From Epiperipatus broadwayi (Eukaryota; Onychophora; Udeonychophora; Euonychophora; Peripatidae), in the NCBI GenBank assembly GCA_028023455.1, contig JAQFVV010000349.1:715501-779500 (forward strand): a stretch of 64,000 nucleotides of DNA. Reading direction: 5' to 3'. The notes under the pieces are model-generated. The model searched no databases. It worked only from the letters and a program-made list of their open reading frames with translations, and was not told the DNA's origin. Of the stretch, positions 11,214 through 24,459 are shown piece by piece. The stretch's first letter is position 1. Each line of letters starts with the position of its first letter. The position numbers and the translations under genes are program-made.

Positions 11214-12468
11214 TGATGCACACATACCAATTTATTATCTTAATAAATTGAACATATTCATAAATAATAATTTAGAGTTTTTCGATCCTTGCTTTATTCT
11301 CTAGCTAAAATTAGTTAGATACTCATTTACAAAACAATGTGGAATAGTTAAATGAATGTGGCCATTTATCTGAAAAAAGAAATCTAAGTTTGAAGAAGTT
11401 GAAAAAAATTTCAAGCTTAACATAGCCTCTAATTAAAGCCAAATCATGGGAATGGCAGATGGTTGAATACCACCACACCAAAGTGCACTTATATTTATAT
11501 CTAAATGGTAATATAACCTTTAAATTAGCTTGTCTGCAGAGCAACATCCTTTTCAGTTATTTCCCAGTTTGATACCTTGAATTACTTTCATTTTTAATAA
11601 TCACATTTAAAATTGGTTGATTTCATTTAAGCTAGATATTATTTTTTCTGGTTATAGATCATATAAGTTTGGTTAAAATGACAGGTTTCTTTTGCATGTG
11701 TGTATATCTAGGCCACTAATGTTCTATGACATGTCTCTGGTTAATACTGAGAGGGAATATATCAGAATTTATAGATGTATGTGAATCTACATTGTAATCT
11801 GCTTATAATACTGTATACTTTTGGTAAGAGCGGGTTTCCTTATTTGATTTGGCATGAGTCAGGTGATTGCAACAATTTATTAAATTATTAGGCTAATACC
11901 TAATACAGCAATGACTGACACAAGGATTAGATAATGAATTCGGAAGATTCTTGCTCAACTTGATTTCAAGACAAGTAAACAATCAAATAAGCTAGTTCAA
12001 TTCCTTTTTTAATAAACATTATTTAGACTTTAATAGTAATCAATGTAAAATACTTTTCTTTTCTGCATTTTTTTTTTTGGAAAAAAAAAAAGAACCTTCC
12101 AAACAATTTTAATTAGATGTGTAATTAAAATTCTCTAATCATATTTTGAAAACAATATACATTTTGATTTTTTTTTCGTTTTATTTATAAGGAAAACAAA
12201 AATTCGTTTTGTTTTTTTAACCAAAATAAATTAGTTTTAGTTGTCGACATCGGAATTTTTAATCAATCTAATGTATCGTTACTGACATTCTGAATTTAAC
12301 AAATATTTAAAGTATTCGAATTAATTTTGCTTTATATTTATATGCCTGTTTTATACTTAGTACCATCAATTAATCATTTATCAGTTATTTAGTCCGAACT
12401 ATTTGTAGCTAGCTGTGTGTGTGTCTCTTGTACTTTTTTTTTCTAATCATTTGCTCATGCTATCTAAC
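11214..12468. other. A+T-rich spacer, no gene seen
   Basis: No recognisable gene, RNA gene or repeat; a (TG)n tract lies near 12414-12424. Confidence 0.35.
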
Positions 12469-12469
12469 T

Positions 12470-12563
12470 TTTTTTTTCATATGTCAAATGCGTTGACCGG
12501 GAAACGAAACCGGACCAACTGCTTGGAAGGCAGCTATGCTAACCGCTAGGCCACCACCAGACA
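12470..12563 (-). mobile_element. tRNA-Gly-derived SINE, copy 1
   Basis: On the minus strand the sequence follows a tRNA-Gly(UCC). It has an A box tggcctagcgg, an anticodon arm ctgccttccaagcag with the TCC anticodon in the loop, and a T arm ending cccggtcaacgca. The 5' acceptor strand no longer pairs with the 3' strand. The tRNA part is followed by tttgacatatg and a poly-A tail (12470-12479 as T on the plus strand). The same tail follows the copy at 49921, so this is a SINE and not a functional tRNA gene. Confidence 0.75.
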
Positions 12564-15210
12564 CACAAATGTGCAATATATATATATGTAATGTATATTT
12601 AAACTAATACTTTTAATTCTAACTTCATTAAAAACATCCAGTAATTTTTATACTATTTCTCTCTGAACATCTATAATGGAGGAAAGAAAGAGAAATTTTC
12701 TGTGGAGACAGAAGCTGAAACTTCAATGTTGCAACCCAAGGTATTTTATATCTTATATTCTTGTGAACTTTATCAATTTTGCTAAATTTTATTATAATAT
12801 TTTATTTGAAATTAGAGATTTAGCATATCATTTTGCTATAAACTATATTGATCTTACATGATTAATCTGTGGTTAAGATGTTTCTAGATCATCATAATAG
12901 GGATTTATATTTATTATATCCTACTTACTTTGATGTCTGCATTCAAATATATGCTTTACTATGATACTTTATTATGGAATATAGTTCCCTTTGGGTATAG
13001 CATTGGTTTATGATATGCTTGTTTTATTTATAAGCCAGCTCTGATATACTCATTTATAACCCCTACCTAATACATTTCATTTATACTGCATTTATTATAG
13101 TTTGCCTTTATAAAGTATATAATCCCTTGGATGCAATTTTGGTATATATATATTTGGAGCATATTCACTTTGTTTCTAATGATTACTTTAATTTTTGCAA
13201 AGTAATAAAAACTCCTTCCATTATAAGATCAACGTAGAAATCTTTCAAAAGGAATCAATATCCTATTATATTATTTGTCTAATATAAATTCATTATGAAA
13301 ATTCTCTACTGAAGATGCATACAATTATGGAATCATTCTTTGTGTGTTTGTAAATAAGTGAAACAAAACATGCATGCTGTTAAAATGATTAAACTTGCAA
13401 TTGTGTGAAAATTATTTTCACTCCGGAGAGAAAAGGAAAAAAGAAACCACTTAAAGATTTTTTTATGTTATCATTAGAATGTTTTTAACATTATGTATTT
13501 CCAATATTTGTAAATCTCATTATTTTGTTGTTGTTTTTTTTTTTTTTTTTTTTTGGGGGGGGGATTAACATGTATAAACATGTATTAAAATTGATATGTA
13601 AATGGTTTTATTCATGTCGTTGCGTCCTGGAAGATCGCAGCGAGAAATTTATATATATATTTAAACGTCTGTAAGGGTAAAGTAGTTTCTTTTTACATAA
13701 TGTATATTTTACATTGAATAGGTGTATAATTTCCATTATTATTATAATTTTAAAATTAACTACTTGTTTATCTCATACATACGTTTGTATTGGTTCTATA
13801 CGATATAAATATGAATAGATATGATTTAAGATTTGTTATTTAATTATTATCTCAATGCTTTTCTTTTTATTATTAGTATTTATGTTTTTAACCATGTATT
13901 TATTGTGGCAATTATATTGATGGTTTCTCACTTTGCTTAGATATTATTTGTTAGGCCTTTCCTTATGTTAGCGGTAGATACTAACGGAGCACTAGTATAC
14001 GTGTAGCAAGGAGTCAGTATTGCTTTGCTCACTTTAATGTAGGCTTGTTTTTCTCACCATTGTTGTCCATAAATATTTATGTATTTAAGTTTGTATACTA
14101 TAAAAAGCATTTATGTAATTATGTCCCCTATTCCTTATTATATGTTTTCAAATGATTGCATGTTGAGTGTACTCCTTTACTCCATCAGCTTTGTTTATTT
14201 AAGACTAATACAGTACTTTTTATATTAGATTGTCTAGATTATAAATTATATATTAAGAAATTGCACACTAATTTCAATGAAATATATTTTATTATATTAA
14301 TAGTTGTATTATTGATACATTCAGATACACGAATTATCCTTAATATGTATCATTGACCATTTAATTCAAACAGTAGGAGGTTTTTCTTTATTTAATTTAT
14401 TTGTGTAATTTAAATATATCATATATTATGTTCGTATTATATTTAACTTATGTATTAATTGATGTAAAGGTTTCTTTATGTTTGTTTGTTTGGTTTTGTA
14501 AACAATAATAAATAAGTTAGATTTTTTTTTGTCAAATTGTAAGCTAAAAGAAATATATTTAGTCTTTATAATAAATATTGATTTATTTATTTTTAATTAT
14601 GTTTCTGTGTCCGTTGCCATACATCACATCCATCTGCCAAAGAAATTATTTGAATAGGAAAAATGTTTAAAGTATATATAAAAGTACTTGTTATTTTAAA
14701 ATTGTCATATTGATACAGTTCATGCAATCTATTATATATGCAATTAGATTTATATAAGATTACTTTATTGATGCTGTTGTTGTTAGCATAGTTAGGAATG
14801 TGTTTGGTACAACAAAATGCTCTTTTACCCACTGCATCACTAGCTTCGCCGTCGTCTTAGACAATTATTTTAAATTTTAAGAAAACTTAATTTTGTTTAG
14901 TTAATAATATAAGAATCAAAATAAGTTAAAATTTACTAACCAATATTATGTTTAAATCCATCTTTAGATAACAGAGGCAAACCTCTACATACAATAGCTT
15001 GTGTAAGCATAAAGAAAAAAATGGTGATCATATCATCTTTAGATAAATTTGTATTTTGTTATAGAGAAGAAAGTACTGATAAGATATTTAAAAAATGAGT
15101 CTCATTGTTATGACGGCTGTTAATTATTTAAAAGAACCTAAATTATTTTATTATTTTAGATTATCACTATAAAGCTAGTATTCTTTACAACTAAATTATT
15201 TAATATTTTA
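12564..15210. other. A+T-rich spacer, no gene seen
   Basis: Contains a poly-T/poly-G junction at about 13535-13563. Short ORFs (12676-12861, 14156-14356) show no recognisable family. Confidence 0.35.
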
Positions 15211-16380
15211 TACCTTGTATAACGATCCAAAACGAAGTGACAATCGAATCTACGTATCTGCAACTACCAGGGCGCCATCTAGGCATTTAAACCTAGAAAA
15301 ATTTATAGAGTAGGCAGATACGCGCTGTTAAGATTCCACTTTATTTAAATATTCAGATCGTTAGCCCAAGTCACTAGCTCAGTGGAGACGCAGAGATAAA
15401 AATCTATATCTTAATTTATATCTTAAATATAAATAAATAAAAGCCATTGCCAGAAATTAACACATAAAAATATTTATTTACGCACATATAAAATCATTCT
15501 AATTTGAGGAATAAGTTTAACATTTTAGATTTTTATATTAACTTTTAATTTTACATTTAACTAAGTTTCAATGAGTTTAATATTTTATTTAGATAGTCGA
15601 GTATGAATTGACTACATAGATCTGCATTTGAAAAGAAAATATTCTTCCCTGATTTAACCTTAGGCAACAAATTTCACAATCAAACCGGCACCAATCCATC
15701 TGATACATTTATGTATTCAATGTAGCATGAAAATACGACAACACAAAATACTATACTGTCAGGAATGTACATCTGATCAGTAAGTAGAATTAGAGAAGAC
15801 ATTGTCTCTCCACCAACAGGAATGTTACATCTGTTGGCAAGTAGAACAATAAACATAAAACTCCATAGGAATGGACTGCGGTCCTTTGCCGTCTTACAAA
15901 CCCATTCATAGGCAAACAGAAGGTGTGTGGCATATATATATAATCCTGCCCATAGCAGATCTCATACTACATCTACAATTACACAAATATATCCAATCCA
16001 TTGAACCAATTCAACTACGAAATGAATAACCTAAGATTACCCTCCCTTAATATAACTTTACAAAACTATATAGCCATTCACGCCCGACTTAAATTTAACA
16101 TTTAAATACATTCGCACAGATTATTTTTATACAATTTGTTTTATAATGTCGAGTATAGATTGGCTGCACAGATTCCACGGTCAAAACATTCCAAATTAAA
16201 CACAACCGATCAAAATACAAAGTCAATCGATAACGTCAATTGCTGAGGGAATACAGGAGACCCTTTGGTGTTCATCATAAGACACCGCAGTGACATTGTT
16301 GACTTATATGTTCTAATCGACTGTGGAAACCACAACATAATCAACCGCTAACGAATCTATGCAACGTCTATACCCAACTT
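15211..16380. other. Unidentified segment with higher G+C than its surroundings
   Basis: Base composition is visibly less A+T-biased than in flanking DNA, with many CpG-containing words (cgatcc, cgaagtg, gcgccatc, acgcccgac). No frame longer than noise and no polymerase motif was recognised. It may be remains of a retroelement untranslated or LTR region. A possible LTR-like palindrome, tgtaacga...tcgttaca, lies further on at 17240-17267. Confidence 0.3.
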
Positions 16381-18590
16381 AAATGTAATGCATTTAATAA
16401 TTTCTACAATAAATATTATTACAAATAAAAATAATAAAAATGGAAATGATTTTAGCAAAACTTACCTATATAAATTTAAACAATCAATTATTAATTTGAA
16501 AATCAAATAAGAGTTCATTTTAAAATTTAAATTAGCTGAGTCTTTAAAAAAAACAATGACGAAAGTTCTTAATTACTTTTTTTTGTTGTTGTTAATTTGT
16601 AAAGTTCATAGCTCATGGTAGAAGAGTCCAGGTTTCTGCTTTTAATTCCCATGATGCCTCCATTGGAAGATAATGTTCTGGAGATGGCAATAGCTGGTTC
16701 AAGGTATCACAGTCTTTTCATTTTTTTTTTTAAATAGAGAGTGTGGTATGTGCGTCCTACCACATCTCTCAAACACAAAACGCTGGAACTGTCTAAAAAA
16801 ACTGTATTTCTCTTTTTATATTATCCACATGGATTCAATCAACAAAACGTCACTAATCCATCACTTTCGTTAGGGTCCGAGCCAAGGCTTGGTGCTTCCA
16901 TTGGTCAAGCTAATTCCTCTTTATTTTCTTATCAATCTTTCATCAGATCATTTTAATTATACAAGAGCCCAAGGCTAGCTTGCTTTTCAAACAATTTATA
17001 AACAATCATTTCCATTTACAGATTACAAGAATTAATTAATACCTATTTTTATTTTTAAATCTTGTACTTTTTTTTTATAAAAAAGTACGTTTAAATACTT
17101 ATTTATTTGTTTTTTAAAAAAAAATATTTTTAAAGTTTGGCATCTGTGTGAATGTATATACGTTTAACAAACATTTTAATTTTAGCGTTTAGTTTTTTAC
17201 TTTTATTTGCGAACTTTTAAGTTTTTATTTTAAATTAATGTAACGACATATTTATATATCGTTACACTTGAGATTATCATTTGTTATTATTGTTTGTGGA
17301 ATGTAACAATTAAATATCAATCAACCATTGGTCTATCCACATCTTATAAATAATGTATTAGTTAATGCGTACTTATTCCATAAGAGAAATTATTTACTTA
17401 TTGTTTACTTAGTCCTATGAGAGGACATATCTTACATTATATGTTTGTTTGATGCTTTAGAGATCTTATACTAATCCAGTGCTGTATTTATTTTATTTTA
17501 TGGTTGCTTGGTCATCTTTGGAAGATTACATTCATAGATTTTGTTTTATCCCAATGTGTTGGTTTTTGATCAGCCATAAGGTACCGATCGATTGCAGGGT
17601 TACAATATTTGTATAATTCATACAGTACTTTCCAAATTATGTACAAATATTACATACAAATATTATCAATATTTTACAAATAAATAATATACATTCAATA
17701 TTCAAATATCTCTATAGATAATTCTCTAAATGTTTAATCATATTCATAATCTTCAAATCATTCTGGCATTCTTTGAGTTTGTGTCTGTCTCTAATGTGCA
17801 ACAGGTCAGAGATTTTCAATACATTCTTTCCTTTCTTTTTGAGCTGATTTCCATTGAACTTTTTTTGTTTTGTATTTCCAATGATTTATCTATTTAATCA
17901 GTTTTATAATTTATTTCTAGAGAATATAATTCAACTTTCTCAGTTTCTATTTTGATTAATTCTGTTGGCAGCTTGTTAAATGATTTACATGTATTTGGGC
18001 TTCATAGTCAACAAAGTTTTGTTACTAATTCCAAATTGTTTTAAAAATACTTTAGATACAATTCTGCTTGCCATTACTTTTTAATCAAATCAAAGCACCA
18101 TATTTTTTCACCTCTCTGGAATTTCACTTCTATTTTATTGTTTATATTTTCTGTATTATTTGGAACTAACAATGACATCTAGGTTCTTGGGTTTCAATCT
18201 GTCAGCATTTTTTATTGATATTTTTGTAGCAATGTTTTTGTGTAAAATGTTGTAAAAGATTATAGCCATAAATTAACTTGTTTAGGTTGCTAGATATCAT
18301 TTCAATTCAGAATGATACGGGAGTGACAAAACATGCTTTATCCTGTTATTGCTTAAAAAATTTTTTAACTGCTGTGATGTTAAACTCCAATATTTTAGAA
18401 TAATCATGATATGCAAATGATTTATTAAGTGATCTTACAATATCCAATATATACGTATGATATCATTTCCAACTTTCTTATATACTTAACAATACTATTT
18501 TTTACACCAAAACTTTACTCTTACAGTTTTGACTGTCCTACAGTCATTATCAGAGATCTTTATAATCCTATTTCCAAAAACCAACATAAA
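16381..18590. other. Spacer, no gene identified
   Basis: Includes a 71-codon ORF at 16741-16956 with no recognised family and the inverted repeat tgtaacga/tcgttaca at 17240-17267. Part of 17770-18590 may be the C-terminal end of the gypsy integrase on the minus strand, but I could not align it convincingly. Confidence 0.3.
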
Positions 18591-18599
18591 GAAAGGAGG

Positions 18600-18910
18600 A
18601 AGAAGAAGATAATTGTAATATCCAATATACAAGTACTTTCATCATTGGATACTCTGCCCATTTAGAGTAAGCATCTATAACTATCAAAAATATGTAGCTC
18701 TTGGAAAGAACTAGCATGATCTATATGTAGATGTTGCAACAGTTTAGCACCCTGTGGCCATAATTCATATTATTTTGTAAGTAACCCAATGTCATTGTTC
18801 ATATTTGGTTATCACATATGGAATATTGCAAGTGCATTGGTTTTAATAATACCAGGATATTCATCATGCAGAAGGTTTAAAACATTTCTTCTACCTGCAA
18901 TTAATCATCA
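18600..18910 (-). pseudogene. Ty3/gypsy integrase fragment
   Basis: Minus-strand reading, with stops and frame changes, gives GRRNVLNLLHDEYPGIIKTNALA, then a window matching 'W P N M N N D I'. This is the integrase zinc-binding region of gypsy elements (usual form LLHEGHPGIVKMKALAR...WWPGMDKDI). It is followed by LHIDHASSFQ and, in another frame, IDAYSKWAEYPMMKV, the start of the catalytic core (usual LHIDFAGPF...IVDAYSKW). The HHCC cysteines appear lost. It continues the RT and RNase H fragments to its right in the order expected for gypsy pol. Confidence 0.75.
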
Positions 18911-19274
18911 GACTATATTCTTTATATATTGACAAACTATCACAAAACATTCCATTTGTGATATTACACAACTATCTTAGGAACAAGGTCAAACTTCATT
19001 AATCCACTTATTTGTATGTTGAATTTTTTTTCATCCACTTAGCTATGATTGCAATATTTAACACAGAAGATTCCATTGCCATTGTATAATTTATATTTGC
19101 AGCAATTTATTTATACTTATGCTGGCCTGTCATCCTAGACAATAGATTCTACATGACTGATATCTTTTCTGGATTTATATATAAGCTCAAAATCATACAA
19201 AAGGAGTATATTCATCCATTTGAGCATTCATTAACTCAAATGATTTGGTATTTCCTTCAGATATGCCAATATTT

Positions 19275-19465
19275 TTAATAGAGATCTATGTTTAGTATAC
19301 ATTTTAATAGTATGTTCATAAAAATTTTGATAAAACTTTTTAAGAACTTACTTATCCAACTGGCTATAATTCTTTTCAAGTGCCAATAAGATTCTAAATA
19401 CAGAAGCACTTGGTCATTCCTTCTATAGACCTGATGCAAGATAACAACTCCAATATCCTATTTAG
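19275..19465 (-). pseudogene. Ty3/gypsy RNase H fragment
   Basis: Read on the minus strand with a frameshift. DIGVVILHQVYRRNDQVLLYLES is followed by LALEKNYSQLDK, VLKKFYQNFYEHTIKMYTKHRSL. This matches the gypsy RNase H core (usual GVGAVL...EKNYSQLEKEALA...HQYLYG..FTIYTDHKSL). It lies between RT and integrase, as expected. Confidence 0.7.
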
Positions 19466-19721
19466 AAACATTACTGATTATTACTATTTTTTTGTCATCT
19501 CTATAATATATAAATAGTTAATTCAATATTAACAAGCTTATAGCTTTATTGTAAGCTTTCTCTTATTCAACTCTTCACTTCCATCATTGTTTCCTTTTTA
19601 AGAAATCATATAATGATGTCACTACATGGGCCTTAACATGCTTGAAACTCTTTAATATTTTTAAAGTTTAGTTGTATTTTTAACAGCACTAACTTTTTCA
19701 GGATTTGGATATTTCCCTTTA

Positions 19722-20290
19722 CTATTGATTATATATCTTAAAATTTTCAATTTTAATTAGGCACCAATTGCATTTTTGTGCTCCAAATTTCCCTAAATGC
19801 TCATAAACTTTATTCTTACACACACATACATTGTTCATTCTATCTCCATCTCTTACTGTTATCAATATATCCTCAAGATATAAGGTGATTTCTTCCATAT
19901 CTTGAAACTGTCCATCTATTTGACTTGAAATATATTTAGTGTGCATTCCAGAAGGAAGTTTATTATATTTATGCAATCCTAAATGTGTATTTATTGTCAG
20001 GTATCATTGTTATCAGAATATTATGAAAAACGGACTATAAATCAAGCTTATCAAAACAATGACATTTTTGGAAAAGATGTTAAAAGTTCATCAACATATG
20101 GTATGGAGTATGCAATACTATTAATGTATTTATTGCTTCATGATCATTGCCATACTTATAAATAGTTGCATCTCATTTTAATATTACTATTGCTCAAGTT
20201 TTTTTCTCAGTAGGTGTAATTTTCTCTTTTTTTTACCTTAGGTTTCAATACAAAAGAGGCCTTTCTAGGTTTACAAATAGTAAAGAGAAT
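19722..20290 (-). pseudogene. Ty3/gypsy reverse transcriptase, decayed
   Basis: Minus-strand reading in several frames. CKPRKASFVLKPKV at about 20250-20280 matches the entry to gypsy RT. Next come YVDELLTSFPK, then YLTINTHLGLHKYNKLPSGM (usual YLTINTHKGLYQYNRLPFGI), then ITLYLEDILITVRDGD (the YLDDILI catalytic box with the first Asp changed to Glu), then KCNW. This places the element in the large K02A2.6-like gypsy group of animals. The altered active site plus frameshifts mean it is dead. An HHR-B element has inserted just upstream at 20419. Confidence 0.85.
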
Positions 20291-20402
20291 ATTCTTTGAT
20301 AGTTTAATATCTATAGACTGTGTATTTAGTTTTAGATATCTGATTTAAACAAATCTCAAATTTAAGAATTATTTTTACGTCTTTATTGTTATCGATTCTA
20401 AA

Positions 20403-20418
20403 CTATAATTTTGTTATT
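20403..20418. repeat. Target-site duplication (left) of HHR-B insert
   Basis: ctataattttgttatt here and ctataactttgttatt at 20898-20913, 16 bp with one mismatch, flank the element. Confidence 0.75.
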
Positions 20419-20521
20419 AAACAAGGCAAACTCTCCATACAGTAGTGCCACCCTGTGCCAACCAGAGTAATCAATGGATGCCAGAAGGCTTGATCTCATA
20501 AAATCTCTATCTAGTGCCTAC

Positions 20522-20583
20522 TCATCCAATATCCCCAGACTAGTTTCTGGCTTGTGGCCTTCGTCAGTGAGGAGCCTTGGATC
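20522..20583 (-). ncRNA. Hammerhead ribozyme (type I), family B, intact core
   Basis: Minus strand. CTGACGA is at 20567-20561 (C at the free N7 position), stem II GGC-cacaa-GCC, GAAA ending at 20544. Stem III is AC-ta-GU and the site is GTC, with predicted cleavage between 20538 and 20537. Stem I pairs CCTCA with TGGGG and ATCCAA with TTGGAT, with an internal loop between. This is the most complete family B ribozyme in the window. Confidence 0.75.
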
Positions 20584-20693
20584 TGAAAGCACTGCAGCTA
20601 GATCTTAGGATCTAATGCAACCCTCCAGTAGCCATATTTTATCTCTATTAACTACAAAATTATGAGAATAAAATTGAAAACACAATAATATTT

Positions 20694-20748
20694 TCATTCT
20701 GACAAAGGCCACAAGCCAGAAACTAGTCTGGGGATATTGGATGAGTAG
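20694..20748 (+). ncRNA. Degenerate family B hammerhead
   Basis: The right arm of the foldback keeps stem II, GAAAC, GTC and the downstream stem I strand. The core reads CTGACAA, so the catalytic G8 position is A, and the upstream stem I strand is missing because the inversion junction is here. It should not cleave. Confidence 0.65.
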
Positions 20749-20913
20749 GCACTAGATAGGGATTTTATGCACAAGCCTTCTGGCATCCATTGATTACTCT
20801 GGTTGCCACAGGGTGGCACTACTGTATGGAGAGTTTTGCCTTGTTTAATAACAATTATGTGCTAGTATAAGAGATGGTGATCATGTGATGTTTAGTGCTA
20901 TAACTTTGTTATT

Positions 20914-22000
20914 TGAAACTTTGACAATCAGTCTTGCAACAGAGCATTAGTATACAGTGCAAATAACTATATAAGTTATTGAGATACTGATATTAGTGAT
21001 TAAGCCAATGCACATGCGCTTTAAAGATAAATTATAAATGAATACTCTCACTATTATTACTATTATAGTATAAAAACAGTGCTATAAAAATAATATCTCA
21101 TTATATATAAGTTATTGTAAAACAGAGTTTGCAACAATATATAAATCTCATGTATCTTTAAAAATGTTACAAAATCTTAATGATATAAAATTTCTTGAAA
21201 AGTAGTTAAAAGACAAATTAACAAAGTATGTTGTATTAGTGAATTTTTTTACAATGTTTAATGACATGCAGTTGAAATATGTGAAGACATTTTAAATTGC
21301 AAAATTTAGAATTAATTACTTAAAAGATTCAGCAGTGTTTAGATTTCCAACATATTTGACATTTGGCATTTAATTATCAATGAAATAAAAAATGTAATTC
21401 AACGTATTTTAAAAAATATTTTAATATATTTTTGAAAAACTGTGTATATGCATGGTGCATATATATACAAGTGTTCATATTTGTGTATGAATGGATGTAT
21501 ATTTTTATATATATTGCTATTATTGTTTTTATTTTACCCCCCCCCCCCCATTATTGATGTTTTTTGTAATTAGGCATTTAATGTATATCTTAGAATGCAT
21601 TGAACTTTATTATCATTATCAGCATTATGTGACATTAAATTAATATTGATTCCTGAAAATTTTATGAATATCATTTTCCAAGATGACTTTTAATGTTTAG
21701 TTTTTTAGACTCCACAAAAGCAAATTTATTCTTGTGCTGATGGAATCCATCCAGTTCATTCTCAGTTATTCTCTTTTCTTTCAGCACCAATCTTTCAATC
21801 ATTATCTAATTTTTTATGATAAAAATAGGCTAATTTGATTTTTATAATTTATGCTTCAAATAAAAATTCAGTTTTAAGATGCATCCACTCTTTTTTTTTT
21901 TTTTTTGAAGCCCATGAATTTCCCAAAACCCTTATTAGCATTACAATTTAAAAGCATTGATATTTGTTTTATTCTTTTTCAATGTTCAATTTTTACATTG
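20914..22000. other. A+T-rich spacer, no gene identified
   Basis: May hold the gag/protease end of the dead gypsy element on the minus strand, but no motif could be recognised. A poly-C run lies at 21538-21550. Confidence 0.3.
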
Positions 22001-22019
22001 AAGTGATAAAAATCCTAAT

Positions 22020-22620
22020 AGCTTAAACAATTCTGATCATTGTTTTTAAAAATATGTCCTCTATATCAAAAATTTTTAGTTCACCTCTGCATGAGACTAA
22101 GTTTTGACAGATCTTTTTGATTAAATAGAACTTTCTTAATGAATGAAAGCATAAACTGTCTACCATTTCTATGCCACCATTACTAGTTTTGAGATTTGTT
22201 GTTGTCTCTATCATCATAAATTTTATCTTATTTATTTTTTTGTAATTCCATTTTTCATTTTGTTCTTTAAATTTACTAATGAGAATTTATAATGTTATCA
22301 GCTTATCTAAAATTGGGGTACATCTTGAACCAATTCTAAATCCACATTTGTCTCCAATCTGGTTTTCCTCAGTAAATATTCAACATAAATTGAGTAGACA
22401 GAGTAAAATATGTAGACCCATATAATTTCTCTGCTAATGTGAAATCAATCTACTAAACCATTTAAACTACAGCTTTTATATTCATATAGAAATTTCTCAC
22501 AAGAACAATACAGTGTTGTAATATATTCATTTTAAAAACATTTCACACTTTATCATTTTCAAGTAAATTAAAAGCCATGTTGTAATCAATAACATATTTT
22601 TTTTTAGTATTTTCTGATGT
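22020..22620 (-). pseudogene. Decayed LINE reverse transcriptase
   Basis: Minus-strand reading across frames. VIDYNMAFNLLENDKVWNVLKMNILQHCIVLVRNFYMN matches the RT block usually written FIDYxKAFDxVxHxKLWxxL...LLRNLY. It is followed by SIYVEYLLRKTRLET (usual LYAEYIMRK.GLE), ADNI (usual YADD) and KWNYKKINKIKFMMIETTTNL (usual GLKLNIKKTKIM). Many stops and frameshifts, so it is an old copy. The family resembles the one at 32150-33150. Confidence 0.65.
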
Positions 22621-24455
22621 TTCTATAAACTATATATTAAGCAATGACATTTTGGATTCGTTAACTGTTTCTCAAATATGCTTTTATACATATGGAATTA
22701 TTTTAAACGATGATTTTTAAAATAATCTTACTTTAATGTGATATATGACCATAGCATAGTAGTTTTCACCCTTTTATAAGGCCCCTTTCTTTGATATAAA
22801 AAATGAAATTGTTTTTTTTTTCACTTTTGTAGATCATTGTGTAATTTTCCATGCTAATTCTAATAATTTAACCAATATTCTGCAAAATATCTATTGCAAG
22901 GTAATCATTTAGTGGACACACTTGTGATAATAATCTTGATGCTAATTTGACTTGTTTTTCTGAATAATTCTTATCTCTATTTATTATTTCAGTTATATTT
23001 ATATGTTGAACTATTTTCATCATCTAATATTAAATAATGTCTTTAGAAAAATTTTAAACTCTATTTAGATTTTCCAATTATATTCAACTGTTAGTAATAG
23101 CATATAGGTTAGTATGTACAATGCTTTTAGTAGTATTGTTCTCTTCTTCAGATGTTTCTGGCCTGACCAATGGCAGTTAAACCTGGATCTTTAGATTCTT
23201 GGCCAACAACCATTCTGCAAAGGCTGCAATCAGTAGAATTTTCATATACTTATCTATGAGTTTTTCCACCTAAGAGCAGAGTTAATTAGTGGTTTTCAGA
23301 TATTATGTATAGTCATACTAAGTTGGTTTATGGAATTATTTGCCATTCTAATATTAGCAGCTTCTTCAAATTTTGTTTTGTACCTTTTCCTCTCTATCCT
23401 ATGTTTTTGTATTTTCCCAATTGAACATATTTTCATTAGTACATACATGATCTGCTAATTTTGACACATCTGTTTTCTCTTTTATAATCATTAGCTGTGT
23501 TCTTGCAATCACTTTTCAATGGGGTGACTAGTTTCATAAATATATATTATTCTATATTTAAATGGTATTTCATAGATGCAGCTTTTTCTCTTCAGCATTT
23601 CAAGTTTAAACTTTGTAGATTTTAGAATTCTTTGTAATGCAGTATGGCTCTGGAAAGTTGTTCTGATGTTATATTAATTTTAAATCTAAAGTGCTGTGAA
23701 TGTACTTTAAAGGTTATCTTAGTTTTTGTATCATCCAGAAAACCATCTATACACCCTATATGAATTTAATTAACTGTTATTGTTCTAGAGCTAATTCAGG
23801 TTCAAAAGTCCCTAGAAACAGTAATAATGAACAATAGAAAATATAAATGTGTACAATTCATATATTTTATGTTAAACAATTTTACTGGAAAAAATTACCA
23901 ATCCCTTAAAGCACCTTGTCATATTGAAATAAGTCACACATTCTGTCAATTTATAAAACTGATAGCTGGAGAATTAATGAAATTATTACTATTACTTTTT
24001 TAGCAATTGTTTAATAATGTTAACCACTTAATAATAAATAAGAAAATTTAAAAATAAGTTATATGACAATTCCAAATCTACTATGCTTCTACATAAAAAT
24101 ATAATTTCACAAAAACAAGATTATTTCCTGTTAATTCTTATTAATTACTTTACTTTAAACAGAATTATTTTCATTTTCATTGATTAAAATTGCAAAACAA
24201 TATTTCATAGAAAAGGATAAAAATTATAAGACTAGGTACCCCCCCCCCTTATAAAAATGAGATTTCATACTCTTCTACATTTTGGAGAAGAAATGTTTTG
24301 AACAAAACAACTAAAAAAAAATTCATTAGTCAATTATTTTCAATGATATATGTATATAAAAGTATTTCAACAAAAGAACCTTAAAAGTATTTCAACAAAA
24401 GAACCTTAAAATTATTCACTAATAGTGTTATTATCGATATTAAAAGTTATTTGTA
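22621..24455. other. A+T-rich spacer, probably older LINE remains, not resolved
   Basis: The part adjoining 22620 may be the N-terminal side of the same LINE on the minus strand, but I found no endonuclease motif. A 26-bp block (aaaagtatttcaacaaaagaacctt) is duplicated in tandem at about 24359-24411. Confidence 0.3.
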
Positions 24456-24459
24456 AATG

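Larger units (their letters stand above)
20419..20897 (+). mobile_element. HHR family B element, inverted (foldback) copy
   Basis: A 479-bp insert. Its left half is the inverse of its right half: ggcaaactctccatac...ccagactagtttctggcttgtgg on the left, ccacaagccagaaactagtctgg...gtatggagagttttgcc on the right. The right arm continues into the gatcatgtgatgttt tail seen at every full 3' end of the family, so the left half is an inverted 5' segment. The element sits in the 5' part of the dead gypsy pol and is flanked by a 16-bp target-site duplication. Confidence 0.8.

Noticed and set aside
12490-12562. Functional tRNA-Gly(UCC) gene
   Set aside because: The acceptor stem does not pair, a poly-A tail follows, and a second copy shares the same non-tRNA tail. 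It is a SINE.
17240-17267. tgtaacga...tcgttaca as paired LTR ends of the gypsy element
   Set aside because: The two halves are only 12 bp apart, so they form a hairpin and not LTR termini. No matching second LTR was found near 20-21 kb.
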